From positions 37,930,826 to 37,994,825 of the forward strand of contig JAJEKV010000001.1 in the NCBI GenBank assembly GCA_021234155.1: DNA of 64,000 bases. Direction: 5' to 3'. Both the position numbers and the translations under genes were made by a program. Positions 46,104-58,100 of the stretch are shown here, piece after piece. The notes under the pieces were generated by a model that saw nothing but the letters and a program-made list of their open reading frames with translations, was not told the origin of the DNA and did not search any database. This stretch comes from Isoetes taiwanensis (taxonomy: Eukaryota; Streptophyta; Lycopodiopsida; Isoetales; Isoetaceae). How positions within the stretch are numbered: the first letter of the stretch is position 1; every line of letters begins with the position of its first letter.

Positions 46104-48125
46104 CTAAGCACCTGACAAGTTGGTGTGGACCAGTTCGGAGATGACTTGGCCGTCGAACTCCTTCATAAAGTCCGAGTATTGCTTCTCTAGATCCTGCTTC
46201 AATACCAAGTTGCGTCTTCCACGGGTAAGTGCTTCCACTTGACCAAATATTGGAGGAACTGGGACCTTCTTGTCTTCTTAAATGCCTGATCGAGAATTAA
46301 CTCAGGTACTATCTCAATTTGCTCCTTCGTCATCTCCAACAAAGTTGGGACCTCCAAGACCTCTTCTGGGTTTGGAGTGGGCCTCTTCAGTAGGCTAACG
46401 TGGAAGACTTTGTGGAATTTGAGATGGGCTGGCAAATCGAGCTTGTAGGCTTGATTCCCTACTCGCTCTAGGATCTTGAAAGGTCCCGCCCATCTTGGGG
46501 CAAGCTTCTTGCAATTCCCAATTCGAAGCTTTGCTTGCTTTACCTTGAGCTTTAGCCAAACACTATCCCCAACTTGGAATTCCCTTGCAGTTCTATGATT
46601 GTCGGCTAGGCTCTTTTGCCAACTTCTTGCTGCTAGAAGATTGCCTCTCACCTCTTCCACTAACTTCTGCATACCAGACAACATTTGTTGAGAAACTTCC
46701 ACTTTAGACACCGGATTATGCCAAGTATCTGGCGTCAAGCACTGATAACCGTAGTTAACCATAAAGGGGGACATTGGGGAAGATTCCTGCTTAGTGCTGT
46801 TATAGGCAAATTCTACCAAGTAGATGTATTTCCCCCATTTGGATTGCTTGTTCCACACAAAGCTTCTCAACATATCTTCTAGAATTCTGTTGGTGCGCTC
46901 TGTTTGACCGTCAGTTTGGGGATGATAAGCCGTGCTCATAGCCAATTTGGTCTGGATCTGTTGAAGAAGTCCTTCCAAAAGGCACTTATAAACTTGGGAT
47001 CCCTATCGGATATAATTTCCCTTAGCATCCCATGCAATCTAAAATTTCTTTTGCAAAGAGCAAGGCAGTATCTAACGTTGTATCCATGGTTCGACATGGC
47101 AAAAAGTGAGCCATGTTAGATAATTTGTCGACCACTACCATTAAGGCATCATAGCCCCTTGTTGTTCTTGGGAATCCGGTTATGAAATCTATGCTCACAA
47201 CCTCCCACTTAGCAGTTGGCACTGCCAAGGGTTCCAAGGTCCCTGGAATTCAAAGCTGCACGGCCTTTGTTTGCTGACAAGGCTGACATTGCCGAATGTA
47301 GTTGGCAATCTCAAGTAACTACTTCTTATCTTGAAGTAGGTTTTCATAAACCCTGCATGGCCAGCTATTGGGCTATTGTGAGTATCATGAAGAATTAACT
47401 TCGTTACTCCTGATGATTCGGGGACACAAAGTTTATCCTTATGATAGAGAAGATTGTCTTCTCTCTTATATCCTTTATAAGCTTCTCTTTCCTTATCTAT
47501 CCTTGCATCCTTGCAAAGACTAGTCCATCATCGTTGCTTGAGGGCAAGACCTCTTCGTTCTTTTTGCCGAATTCACTACACAAGGTGGAGATGGCGTTGC
47601 AGTGCACTCGAGTCTCCAATGGCCTGCAAGAGAGGGTGTCAGCAACCACATTTAATTTACCTAGCTTATACACTATCTCAAAGTCATACTCTTCGAGAAA
47701 CTCCATCCATCGCCTTTGCCTTAAATTGAGGAGTGGTTGCGTAAAAATATATTGAAGGCTTTGATGGTCGGTATCCAACTGGAATTTCCTACCAAGCAGG
47801 TAGTGCCTCCAAATACGAAGAGCTCTTACTATGGCCAGGAGTTCTTGATCATGCATTGGGTAGCATTGCCTCCACTTGTTGCTAGCTTACTAGCATCTAT
47901 TGCTACTAGCTTATCCTTGCTTGGGTCAGGTAGGGTGAGTATTGGCGCTATTGTCAAGGTTTCCGTGAGCTTCTTAAAAGACGGTTGGACATTCTCAAGC
48001 CAATGTGCCACCCAATCTTTTACCTTGTTATTCTTAGTGAGGTCCGACAAGGGGGACGCCCACTTAGCAAAGTCCTTTACAAATTTGCGGTAGTAACCTG
48101 CCAAGCCAAGGAACCTTCTTATTGG
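46104..48125 (-). mobile_element. truncated chromodomain Ty3/Gypsy retrotransposon polyprotein
   Basis: Minus strand, broken by frameshifts. In order: RT C-end FLGLAGYYRKFVKDFA (about 48105); RNase H MHDQELLAIVRALRIWRHYL, TDHQSLQYI and VVADTLSCRP (47856-47620); integrase IDFITGFPRTTRGYDALMVV and KLSNMAHFLPC (47205-47100), then SDRDPKF and AYHPQTDGQTERTNR (47000-46890), the D, D and E of the catalytic triad; integrase tail WAGPFKILERVGNQAYKLDLP (about 46490); chromodomain-like LQYLVKWKHLPVEDATW (about 46205). Gag, protease and most of RT are missing. A deletion with frameshift lies between RT and RNase H near 47850, a shift in integrase near 46960 and a stop after the chromodomain. It is a dead chromovirus. 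Confidence 0.9.
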
Positions 48126-48335
48126 GCAGCCCTGGATCGACACATCGTCTACTTTCAGAAGGTAATCACTACGGATGATGCTCGTCTCCCTAGCCTGTGG
48201 CTTATACCATGACAATGGGGCCACAACACCTCAAAATCTGTTGGAAAGAAAACAAGCTCAATGGCTCGCTAGAAAGAATGTGCAGGAGCGTAGATGCATA
48301 CAAGTGCAAACAGAGGTAGATTGCCACAGTTTGAG
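48125..48335 (+). mobile_element. LINE fragment abutting the Gypsy element
   Basis: GACACATCGTCTACTTTCAG, TGATGCTCGTCTCCCT and GAATGTGCAGGAGCG match the LINE at 8540-8710 (GACACATCGTCTATTTTGAG, TGATGCTCGGCTCCCT, GAATGTGCGAGAGCA). It lies exactly where the Gypsy RT homology stops. Confidence 0.65.
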
Positions 48336-49712
48336 GCATTAAGCTCCTTATTACATACATGTTTATCTGCTCGACAGCAGAGCATTTCGTTTTACTTCAT
48401 AGTCATATTATAGCAGAGCTTCTCTTTAACTTCTAACTCCAATTCAAACTCTAACCTTTTGTAGAAAGTTAATTTCCTTTCGCTCCCATTGCTTGATTCG
48501 TCCACATAAAAATGCCAGATGCTCCTCACAAATTTTTTTGGAGGTCATTTGCTATTTTGGCTCATCTTCTCAGGCCAGCATGGATCAATAGATAATAGCT
48601 CCATATGCAGCTCAACCCTGAACTTTTACTTCTAAAAGAACCTAAAACTTGCCGAACTACTATTATGCCCTTTGCTCTTTTATATCTTCCCATAAAACTT
48701 TGGATAAAACATTACGATATTTCGTGAGTAATTTGAGCACTTTTGCCAGTCTGACTTGCGCTTCTAGCATCCCTCCTCATAATAGACCAAAAAATAGACC
48801 GTCAAAAAAGGGAGAGGAAGAGAGCTTTCACCTGATAGCAAGGTCAGAACTCTAAGCAAGGGTTTTATAACACATCGTATTTGCTCCAGAGTTGCCATCA
48901 AATGCAGATAATAACATCAGTTTTACCTTCTAAATTTGTCCCTTTGCATCAAACCTTTAGATCCTGCTACTCGAACCAAACAAACCCCATCGCGAAGTAC
49001 ATAAATGATAAGATTCTTTAAACCCTATTTTTGTATGTATTTTTCCACAATATGCCCTATTAACCATTAAAACCTTCCGCTATAAACATATGGTTTTCAT
49101 AATAGGGTAAATATGTTACCTAAGTTACCTTAACGCCCTGATTCTCAGGTTTATAGGCTGAGATCCAATCTCAGTCGTTGATTAGAGTGATGTTATCTGC
49201 TAGTAACAGCTTCAATGGCAGACATTTTATGCTGTTTCTCATAACATCCTAGGGTAATACAAAATAACTCCAGATTTTGTCCATAACCCTTATCACATCC
49301 TAGAGTGATATCGATCTGCCCAGAAAAGCTCCAGATTTTACCTGAACCCTACCCTAAGATGGGTTCCTGAAGCTCCAAAGCTCAGTTGCTCTATTCGTCA
49401 TACCCTCTGATTTTTATATCTGGGCAAAGATAAAGAAACCCAAATGCGATTGCCTGCCCTGTGTTAAGAGTTTTCAACACTATTGGGGCCAGATTCGAGC
49501 CAGAAAGCAAAGGAGTTAGAAAGAAAAGAAAGATCTCTGCCACAACCCTGCTTCTGAGCCTTGGGGCCCCTGCATTTAAGATTAATCCGACATCACTGAA
49601 GATCCGATGCCCCATGCTTCTAAGATCCGACCTACTCTTATCTTCTCTGTATCCATTCCGACTCCTCTCCTTTCTCTGTGCAATAAAAGCAGACCCTCGA
49701 ACCAGGGCGTTA
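48336..49712. other. intergenic, no gene recognised
   Basis: The only long frame (49391-49804, minus) overlaps a hairpin element and has no family features. CTCCAGATTTT recurs near 49270 and 49330 with similar context, a minor duplication. Confidence 0.4.
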
Positions 49713-49718
49713 AGGGCG

Positions 49719-49843
49719 ATAACGCCCTGGCCCTCAAATGTTACCCTAAAAAAAATTCGGGCCAATGAAATTCGCATACCATTGACATTTTCATTGGCCC
49801 TCAAAAAAAAATTTTGGGTAACGTCCTCGGGCCAGGACGTTAT
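49719..49843. mobile_element. 125-bp hairpin element (MITE-like)
   Basis: ATAACGCCCTGGCCC at the left pairs with GGGCCAGGACGTTAT at the right (one mismatch). Pairing continues inward with GTTACCC/GGGTAAC and GGGCCAATGAAA/TTTTCATTGGCCC. The loop is tiny. Small enough to be a MITE or a miRNA-precursor-like hairpin. Confidence 0.7.
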
Positions 49844-49849
49844 CTACAC

Positions 49850-51095
49850 CATATAACGTGAAAATGGGATGTGCTGGAATAAGATTTAAATAATCTCTAA
49901 TTGAAAATAGAAGTCGTATATGGGACTAGTATATACAAAGAGATAACTATACTTGTACAAAAGACTAGTTCTAAAAGCAAGATAAGGCAAGTGACGATGC
50001 ACAAATTAGAAGTTTCAATACATTTTAGTGAGTTTTCCACAATAAGATTTCGAAAAAGGAAATCTATCTCTGGCATTATCTATTTTCTCGTCACTATTGC
50101 TTCAATAAGTTGCCAAACTTCGGTGCCGTGTAATACAAAGTTGTTGTCAGACTTTGTTGCCATGTAAGCCAAAATAATTCTTCCGATCAAAAGGCCAATG
50201 AGACAATCCAATATGCTAAGGGAGAAATAAAATTTTGAGTACTTGCCTATGTTTCGAGCCAGATTTCTCTCCCTAACATAAGTTGATAAGACCAAGTTGG
50301 GGTTAAGTTCTTTTGAGGTTGACAGACCAAGTTGGCCTGAAATCAACTTGCCCACCTTCTGTCATGACTCGTACATAGTCAGGATGAGACCATTGAATCT
50401 AAGTAAGATAAAGATGTTGCTGACTTATGTGTACGAGGTAGCTTATGGGCCATATATGACCCATGATAATGAAGACCAAGTAGTGCCCTCACTACGGTTC
50501 ATGTCTCCATCATCCCAATCGTATTTTATTTAGTGATTTTTAAAATATAGATAATATTATAAATAATGCTTAGTTTTTCCGAAAAAACGGTTCCTAAATA
50601 AGGTCTATTCATCAACTATTTTCATTTAGATAACTTTTATCGTTAACTTTAGATTTAATTGGGTGATTGTAAAACTCCTAACTTGATTGAATACATTTCA
50701 CTTTAAGTTAGTGACATAAAATTTATGAGCACATTTAAGCTAGTTAACTCTGTTAATTTTTATAACTAACTTCAACTCAACAGGGTGCAAAATAGCTAGA
50801 GATAATATGTTCTATAAAAAACTAACTAATTCTTAACCACAAGCTAACTTAACTAGCACTCAAAATATAAATCTTATCAAAGTACTAAATTTCAATCCTA
50901 CTTAATTGCAGGTGCAAATATACAGATACCCAATGAAAAATATCACTTGAAACAAGAAGTTACTAATAGAGTTCTTATTGTCCATGAGACCACTTTCCAA
51001 TTCACCCTCTTGGAAAGGACAAAAATGAAGCTAATCGACTCTTAAATGTAAATGTACAATATTCACTCATTCTCCAGTCCTAAGTCACAACCCAT
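49850..51095. other. intergenic, 3' flank of the ERF gene
   Basis: AT-rich, no gene recognised. Confidence 0.4.
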
Positions 51096-51103
51096 ACTGT
51101 TTT

Positions 51104-51962
51104 TCATTCATCCTTTGGGGGTTCTTCATTAATCGAGCGGAAGACGTTAGCCCAAGAATCACTTGGAAGTTGTTGGAATGATGTACTTGTAGGATCACTA
51201 GGATCACCGAGTAACAAACGTTCATCAAGGTAATAAGGGGGGTTGGTGAGCCACTGTGATGATTGAGATGCATGGCTTTGGCTTGGTTCAATGTGTGGCA
51301 AGGGGGGAGGAAAAGGAGGAAAATGTGAGGCGGGAATGCTTGGCATATTGGTGATTGTTTGAGGTGCATGATGGGAAGTGATCCAATGTGACAACTGGGT
51401 TTGTCTAGAATGTTCTAGCATGTGTTGCGTGTCAAGGCTGGCCAGCATGCTAGGTTGGGTCAATGGCACAGGTGTGTATAGAAATTGTTGAGGAAAGTGG
51501 GGAGGAGGGTTTGGAGGGATAGGTGGAAGAGTTAGGGCTGAGGGATCAAGTGGAAGGGGTAGGGTTACATGGCGCGGCTCTACAAAGAAAGGGTGCTGGA
51601 AAGTTCTAGGCGAAGATGGCATTGACGTTCTTGCACTGAGAGAGTCATGAAGAAGAGCAGCATGAGGAGGAACAATGGTAGATCCAGCTCCAGTTCCAAT
51701 TCCAGTTCCAGTTCCAGTTCCAGACCCAGACCCTATTAAGACATGGGGTCTTCTCGAAGCATCGAGGTGTTCATGAGGAAAATTGAGTTTGGCTCTGGAA
51801 CCTCTAAATCTTATCGCGGCCGCATCATATGCGCGTGCGGCTTCAACGGCGGTGTCGAATGTACCAAGCCAGACGCGCGCGGCTTTTTGCGGGTCGCGAA
51901 TCTCGGCGGCCCATTTCCCCCAAGGGCGCCTCCTCACTCCCCTATACTTGGGCCTTGGTACT

Positions 51963-52022
<60 letters not shown>

Positions 52023-52165
52023 GGCTGTGTGTGCGGTTGCCGCGGCTGTTCGATCGGCTGGTCTATCGATTGCCGCAGCTGTTCGATCGGTTGCCGCGGC
52101 TGTTCGATCGATTGCAGCAGCTGTTCATCCGGTTGCATCTCTGCAAGCAATCCCACCATCCACAT
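51104..52165 (-). CDS. AP2/ERF-family transcription factor with polyglutamine tract
   Basis: 353 residues. About 20-67 is Gln/Pro/Ile-rich (repeated IEQPRQ) ending in 19 consecutive Gln. The AP2 domain spans about 74-131: [39 protein letters not shown] and [11 protein letters not shown]. Ala in WAAEIRDP and the following Asp are the residues that mark the ERF subgroup (GCC-box binders) rather than DREB. A Gly/Thr repeat, a Pro-rich region and a C-terminal [13 protein letters not shown] follow; no EAR repressor motif seen. Nuclear DNA-binding regulator by family. Start: ATG at 52165 is used, but a polypyrimidine-poor CTTGCAG just inside the frame (about 52143) could be an acceptor and Met-10 an alternative start. 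No intron interrupts the rest. Confidence 0.9.
51965..52021. repeat. CTG/CAG trinucleotide repeat, 19 units
   Basis: An uninterrupted (CTG)19 on the plus strand encodes the Gln tract of the ERF gene on the minus strand. Pure repeats of this length are usually length-variable. Confidence 0.95.
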
Positions 52166-53330
52166 TCACCAGCTGCTGCACCATAGCTGCATGCAAAAAC
52201 CCAAACCCAAAAAAAAATTTGCAGGAATCCATCGAATAATCTACCCTCCATATCCAAATCCTTCGCCGGAATAAACCCCACATACCTTCTTCCTCTGCGC
52301 TCCGTCTCGGCGCCCCTCCTTCCGAATGCATTTTTAGGGTTCTTGGCCCGCCGGAATGAATCCCTGGGTCCTCTTCTCTCTTTCTTTTATTGCCGGAAGG
52401 ATTCATCTCTGAAAAAAAACCTCTGACGCAGATTCTTAAAGGTGTTGATTCGTCGGATGAGATCGGCCCTAAAGAACGGCAAAAAACAATCTTCCGACCC
52501 ATGTCATGCTTGTGGCCGATTCTGAAGAAAAGTCTTCTGCCATGGTTTATGATGGATTTGTCGATCCCATTTCTCCACTTGCACAAGAATCTCATTCCCC
52601 ATAGCCGGTACATTGGTCAGAGTCTTCGCCATTAATTCGCCACGAAGCTTCTTGCCCTCTTTGCTCCACAACACGACACGCCCACAAAATCTCTGTAAAA
52701 AAATTCGTCCCAACAATTTACACCGATTTGGGCACTGCCCAGATCGGAATTGGGATTAAAAACCCTAAGCCCAGATCAGAGAACAGATGGGGCAGAGAAT
52801 TTTTGGATTAAACGGGGGATTAGAAGGGGGTTTTTGATTGGGGCAGGCTTGATTTCTACCTACCGGCTGTCCCGATCAAAGAAGCACCTAGAATTTGACT
52901 CTGCTTTTATGTTTTGGAGGTATGCACCTACTGTGATAGAAATCTGCGTCGTTATGCAGGGCCGCAGTTTCAGATTCGCGCCAAAAGAAAAAAACGTGGG
53001 ATGGGATGGCGGCAAAAGGATGCTTCCTTTGGGTTTCCAGTATGTCAGTCAGAAGTTCCAACTCATAAAATACATTTGTCCGTTTCTGCTTTGTTCATCT
53101 ACACGTCAGCAGGAGGGGCCGCTTATTGCCAGGCTTCGAAATCCCCAGTCTATCTACCTAGATAATTTGCTGGTGAATTTCAAGCTCTATCGGACTAATT
53201 GAGTATTCGCTGGGAAACTCAAATAAATTTGACAAGGTTTTTGCCCCCAAGCAAATTAGAACACTATAATAAGGATTTTAACCCGGAGTTAAGGACACAC
53301 TCTGTTTTTCAATGCCTCGGTCTTACCAAA
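52166..53330. other. upstream region and probable leader of the ERF gene
   Basis: Transcribed leftward into the ERF gene. Several short upstream frames exist on the minus strand (one spans 52613-52125, overlapping the start in another frame), which could act as uORFs if transcribed. No convincing TATA box was identified. Confidence 0.4.
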
Positions 53331-53334
53331 CTTA

Positions 53335-53500
53335 GAATAAAATAGATTAGATTAGATTTTTTATCGTCCACGGAGACCAATTGGCCTATGGGACCCAAAC
53401 AAAAAAAGAGCAGCAAGCGTATTACTGTCAGGATTAAAAAACCCAAGCCCTGAATGGTTTTCGAGAGAAAAAATTTAGCAGAGAATCCGATTGTTTCAAA
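53335..53500 (-). repeat. solitary LINE 3' module with (TCTAA)n tail
   Basis: In reverse orientation: TTTTCTCTCGAAAACC, GGGTTTTTTAATCCTGACAG, TTTGGGTCCCATAGGCC, GGTCTCCGTGGACGATAAAA, then TCTAATCTAATCT. Same module as at 3.1, 9.4 and 15.3 kb with a third kind of tail. Confidence 0.65.
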
Positions 53501-53504
53501 CATT

Positions 53505-55175
53505 TTTAATTAAAATAACTCGCTCCCTTTTTACAATGACATTGGAGTCCAGCATATTATAAACCTGGGTGCTCCCCATTGACGGACCCCTACTTGAATG
53601 TAACTAGTTATAGTGCCCGGCGTTGCTAGGCATAGTAACAATTTGAGAGGTGGTTGTTTAATACTAAACAAAAGTTTTGAAGCATGAAAATTTGCATTAT
53701 GAGATTGTAGGAGCAACACTTTGGGTATCATGTAGTAATATAAAAATCGAATGTATGATATGAGATGAGTCGCAGTAAAGAAAATGGATAAGTTGCATAA
53801 TCATGGATTCATTTTGGCCGTTCAAGCTCATATTTCAGATTAGATTATTGTGTGATTTTATCACATGCTATAGCATTGTTGGATTTTCTAATTGACATGG
53901 AAGGGAGCTAGAAGAATGTTTTTTTTTTTGAAACATAGAACATTGCCAAGACATATAAATACTATATTTTGCATATCTTACATCTACTTTTGCCCTTCAA
54001 TTAAATCCATTGTTGCTTATGTACTTGTCAAGGGATGAGTTGCTTTGTGCTTGTGTTAAACTGTAAAGGGATGGGATGAGGGGATACTTCCTGCAAGTCC
54101 TATTGGGAATCAATCTTCTTTGCCCCTATTAATCTGCGAAGGATGGAATCAATATTGTATGTATGTGTTAAACTGTCTAATCCTTTTAAAGAAATGCATT
54201 AAAGCTATTACGAAATGTTAGGAATGACTCAATTAAGTTGTTTGCTTTTCCAATTATTTGAAACTATTTGTGACTTGTCTTGTTTGGATAATTTTATTGC
54301 ATGTCGATTTCTTAAAGTATGGATAGATGAGGTAGCATTTAGGATAGGATGGAAGAAATTCACATTATTTACTCTGGAAATATAGCACGATAACACAACA
54401 TCAAGATGCCATGTACTATCTATTACAATGTAATCCATGTTATGTAAATACTACTCAATTGTTGAGCACTTCTTTAAACGTGAAAATATTAGCTAAAAAA
54501 AGATCACAAAACTTCATGGCCGCATATTGAAAAGGAAATAGGGCTTGGTGCATTGTTTTATTTGGGGATAGTTTCAAATATGTTTCTCAAAGATGCCATT
54601 GTAGATGGATGCATTATTATAATATGCATGAATACAAAAAGGTAGGTGCTTAAAGTTTGAAAACTACATCTGTGATCGAATTGCATTAACCGATTGCAGC
54701 CATTGTGTTAGCAAGTTAAGCAAGCTAGCCCATAATTGTAAATGCAAACAATCAAAAGTGTCATATCATTTTGAAAGAGAATCATGTTACTTATAGAATG
54801 CAAAATGTCACTATGAAAGTGCAAAACAACAGTCGCAATCAAAAATATCCTAAGGGCCTTTGGTTCTAGTTGATGACTGCTTAATGAGCAATGTGATTCT
54901 TCAACTTAAGGCTCATCAATAGATTAGGTTACAATTATGAAGACAAAATAATAGTGAATTTAGGTAGGTACGTTGGCTAGCCACAATTGCTATATGTAGA
55001 CATATACATACATTCTTTGAACATATACTGCGATAACATTGGCGGCATTGACAAAGATAAATAATTTACATCAACCTGCACAAACTTAAATGAACTGAAG
55101 GGGTGTAAAGAGCACAAAAAGAGTTGTATGAAATTAAGATACTACTAATTCCATAGTTTCGATAGTTGTGCTCCA
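53505..55175. other. intergenic, AT-rich
   Basis: No coding signal or structured repeat recognised. Confidence 0.45.
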
Positions 55176-55179
55176 CATC

Positions 55180-58100
55180 TTCTCAAGCATTGTTCAATGC
55201 TGCAAACTAATAGAGCATGCTTTATATATGTAACCTAGCCAATGAGCACCGCAAAATGATACTTACTGTCTTGAATTTGAGCAGCTTGTAGATGCAATTT
55301 GAGTTTGTTGTTTCATAGTCAATCTAGATGTATATGCCCACCAAATATAACACTCAATTGTATTAGATGGTGAATAGCTCAGCTCTAGTGCAATGCAACT
55401 AAAGTTTGATGAAGCTCGTCAACTTTAAAAATATTTCAAATAAAAGCATCCTGGACAATGTACTTTATTTAATTGAAAGAATGGATAGTAAACGAAAACA
55501 AAATCATAATTCTTTACAAAGATCACATGCAAGCACTTATTCTATTATACTGGAATTTGGGCAGCACATGGCAGTACAGAAGAAGCAAAGCGCATTACCT
55601 TTGTTCTTAAATATTGTGGCTTGCAGTTGCAATATGCATCTGCCAGGTGGATATAAAAAAGACCCTTTCAAAAACTCTGGCAGGTGGATATCCATCTCGC
55701 AGGTGGATATCTGGCAGTTGAGAGCCCCTTTTAAAAAGACCTCAAAAACTCTGGCGAAGCATTGTTCAATGCTGCAAAATAATAGAGCATGCTTTATATA
55801 GAATAGAATAGAATAGAAATTAATGTCCCTTGTGCCCTCAGGCCCCTGGACTTATGTAGCGTGGGCCTAAGTTCAAAAGCATCTTAAGAGAGATGCGTCA
55901 GATGCGACACATCGAAAGCATCTAAAGCATCGATGCATCTAAGTTTTAAGATGCGGTTAAGATGCGTTAAAAAATTAAATTAAATTATTGAGAAATACCT
56001 TCACTCGATTGCAGCCTTAAATACCATTGATCTATAGAGACTTTTAGAACTAAAATACAAAATATATATGAATAATAGAAGAGAAAATTGTTATAGACCT
56101 TACTGTTACAAGTTTCTTGCTGCAGATTCTTGTGCCTTGTTGTAGGTCTCCTGACCTGTTGCAGCAAACCCTTTTTCTCTATGCTGACCTCCCAATCTTG
56201 ATGCAAACTTCTAGCCCAACTTTCGACCTCCTTATAGACCTTACAGACTGGGATTGTTGCTTGTTCCATCACCAAACAGAGAGCTTTAAAGAACAACGGT
56301 TAGAAAAGGCAAAAGAGGCAATAAACTGCATCTATTTTAGGGTCAGCGGTACCAGGCAACATAATCCAAGTGTTTTTGGCAAAAAAAAAAAAAATTGAAA
56401 AAAATAGGTGAAGCATCTGTCGATGCGCACACATCTACATCTAAGCATCTTATTTTAAGATGCGCACATCTTATGAACTTAGGCGTGGGCGAGCTCCCTG
56501 AAAGGGCGCTACTAGCACATCACGCTGATTTATTGTGGCCTTTTTTGAAGGCTTCCTTTTTCTATTAATACCGGCACCCCGCTTTACATCGGCGCGGTGG
56601 TGCATCATTATCAATCAGCTTTTAACTGAACAATTTGTGTGGAGTTTATGAATCGCCTCTTGTGCGGTTCATATTACAATCCCTCTTTCCTTATGTACTT
56701 CTCTGTGTCTGATCGTCATTCCCTGGATTGCGTCTGCCATGTCTCGCATTGTTTCTGTCCTTATCATCAGAATGTGTACTGGTTGTTCCCATCTTATATT
56801 TCTGTATTTGTCTATGATGTCTCCGTATATCGGGCACTCATTAATCATGTGGTTCTCATTCTCCACTTCCCCAGTGTCACAGATTCTGCATATCCGGCAC
56901 TCCTGTTCTATTCCCCTCCACCTGTCCTTTTCAATTCTTAGATCATGACTCCCCATCCTAAATCTTGCTAGGATGTCTCTTCTGGACTTTCCTAGCAGGT
57001 TATCTCGGTACATCTGATGTCCTACCTGCTGCTCTGGATTGAAGATTGTCATGAGCCAGAGTGTCTTGGGTCCTGTGTGTTTTTGCAGCATGCTCTTGTA
57101 GCTCTATCTGCCCATTCTTCATTCCATTTCCCTTCGTTTATTAGGTCGCTCAGATTCATTCCCATTTCTCTGGTCCACCTTGCTACATCCTTAAACCACC
57201 CACTGCCTACAAGAATGTGTGATTTTGCTGACTCGATGATTGCAATGCTTGACAGCTTCCCTTGGTGGTCTCCTGCATTGTCCTTTATTAGGTATCTGAT
57301 AGTCCTCTCCCATGCTCTCACCTCCATTGGTTTCTGCCCGGTTTCGAGTGCCATGATTGTTAGTGGTGTATTTGCCCGTACCTTAAATTCCTGTTTGTGC
57401 CATTGTCTAAGGATTCCTTCATGTTTATCCCATATATGTAATCTAGTCAATGAGTACTGCAAAATTGATACTTACTATTTTGAATTTGAGTAGCTTGTAG
57501 ATGCAATTTGAGTTTGATGTTTCATAGTCAATCTAGATGTGTCTGTCCACCAAATATAAAACTCAATTGTATTAGATGGTGAATAGCTTAGGTCTAGTGC
57601 AATGCAACTAAAGTATGCTCAAGGAATTGACGAAGCTCGCCAACTTTAACAATATTTCAAACAAAAGCATCCTGGACAACGTACTTTATTTAATTGAAAG
57701 AATGGATAGTAAACGAAAACAAAATCATATTTCTTTACAAAGATCACATGCAAGTACTTATTCTATTATACTGGAATTTGGGTAGCACATGGCAGTACAG
57801 AAGAAGCAAAGCGCATTACTTTGTTCTTAAATATTGTAGTTTGCAGTTGCAGTATGCATCTGGCAGGTGGATATCAAAAAGATCCTTTCAAAAACTCTGG
57901 CAGATGGATATTCGTCTGGCAGGTGGATATCTGGCAGGTGAGAGCCCCTTTCAAAAAGACCTCAAAAAATTTGGTGTCAATATTAATGATCTCTGCCATC
58001 TAAGTGAAGCAACTATTCCTCCTACATCTAACTCAACAATGTAAGCTTGTCATCTTACATAATGATTCCAAGTGTAGGTATAAGAGACAATATATAGCAG

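Noticed and set aside
49391-49804. 137-codon minus-strand frame
   Set aside because: Overlaps the 125-bp hairpin element and a second open frame on the other strand; no family features.
51743-52274. Plus-strand Leu/Cys/Ala-rich frames over the ERF gene
   Set aside because: Antisense readings of the CAG repeat and Gln/Pro-rich coding sequence.
52125-52613. 162-codon minus-strand frame upstream of the ERF gene
   Set aside because: Different frame from the ERF protein, in its probable leader, no domain; at best an upstream ORF.
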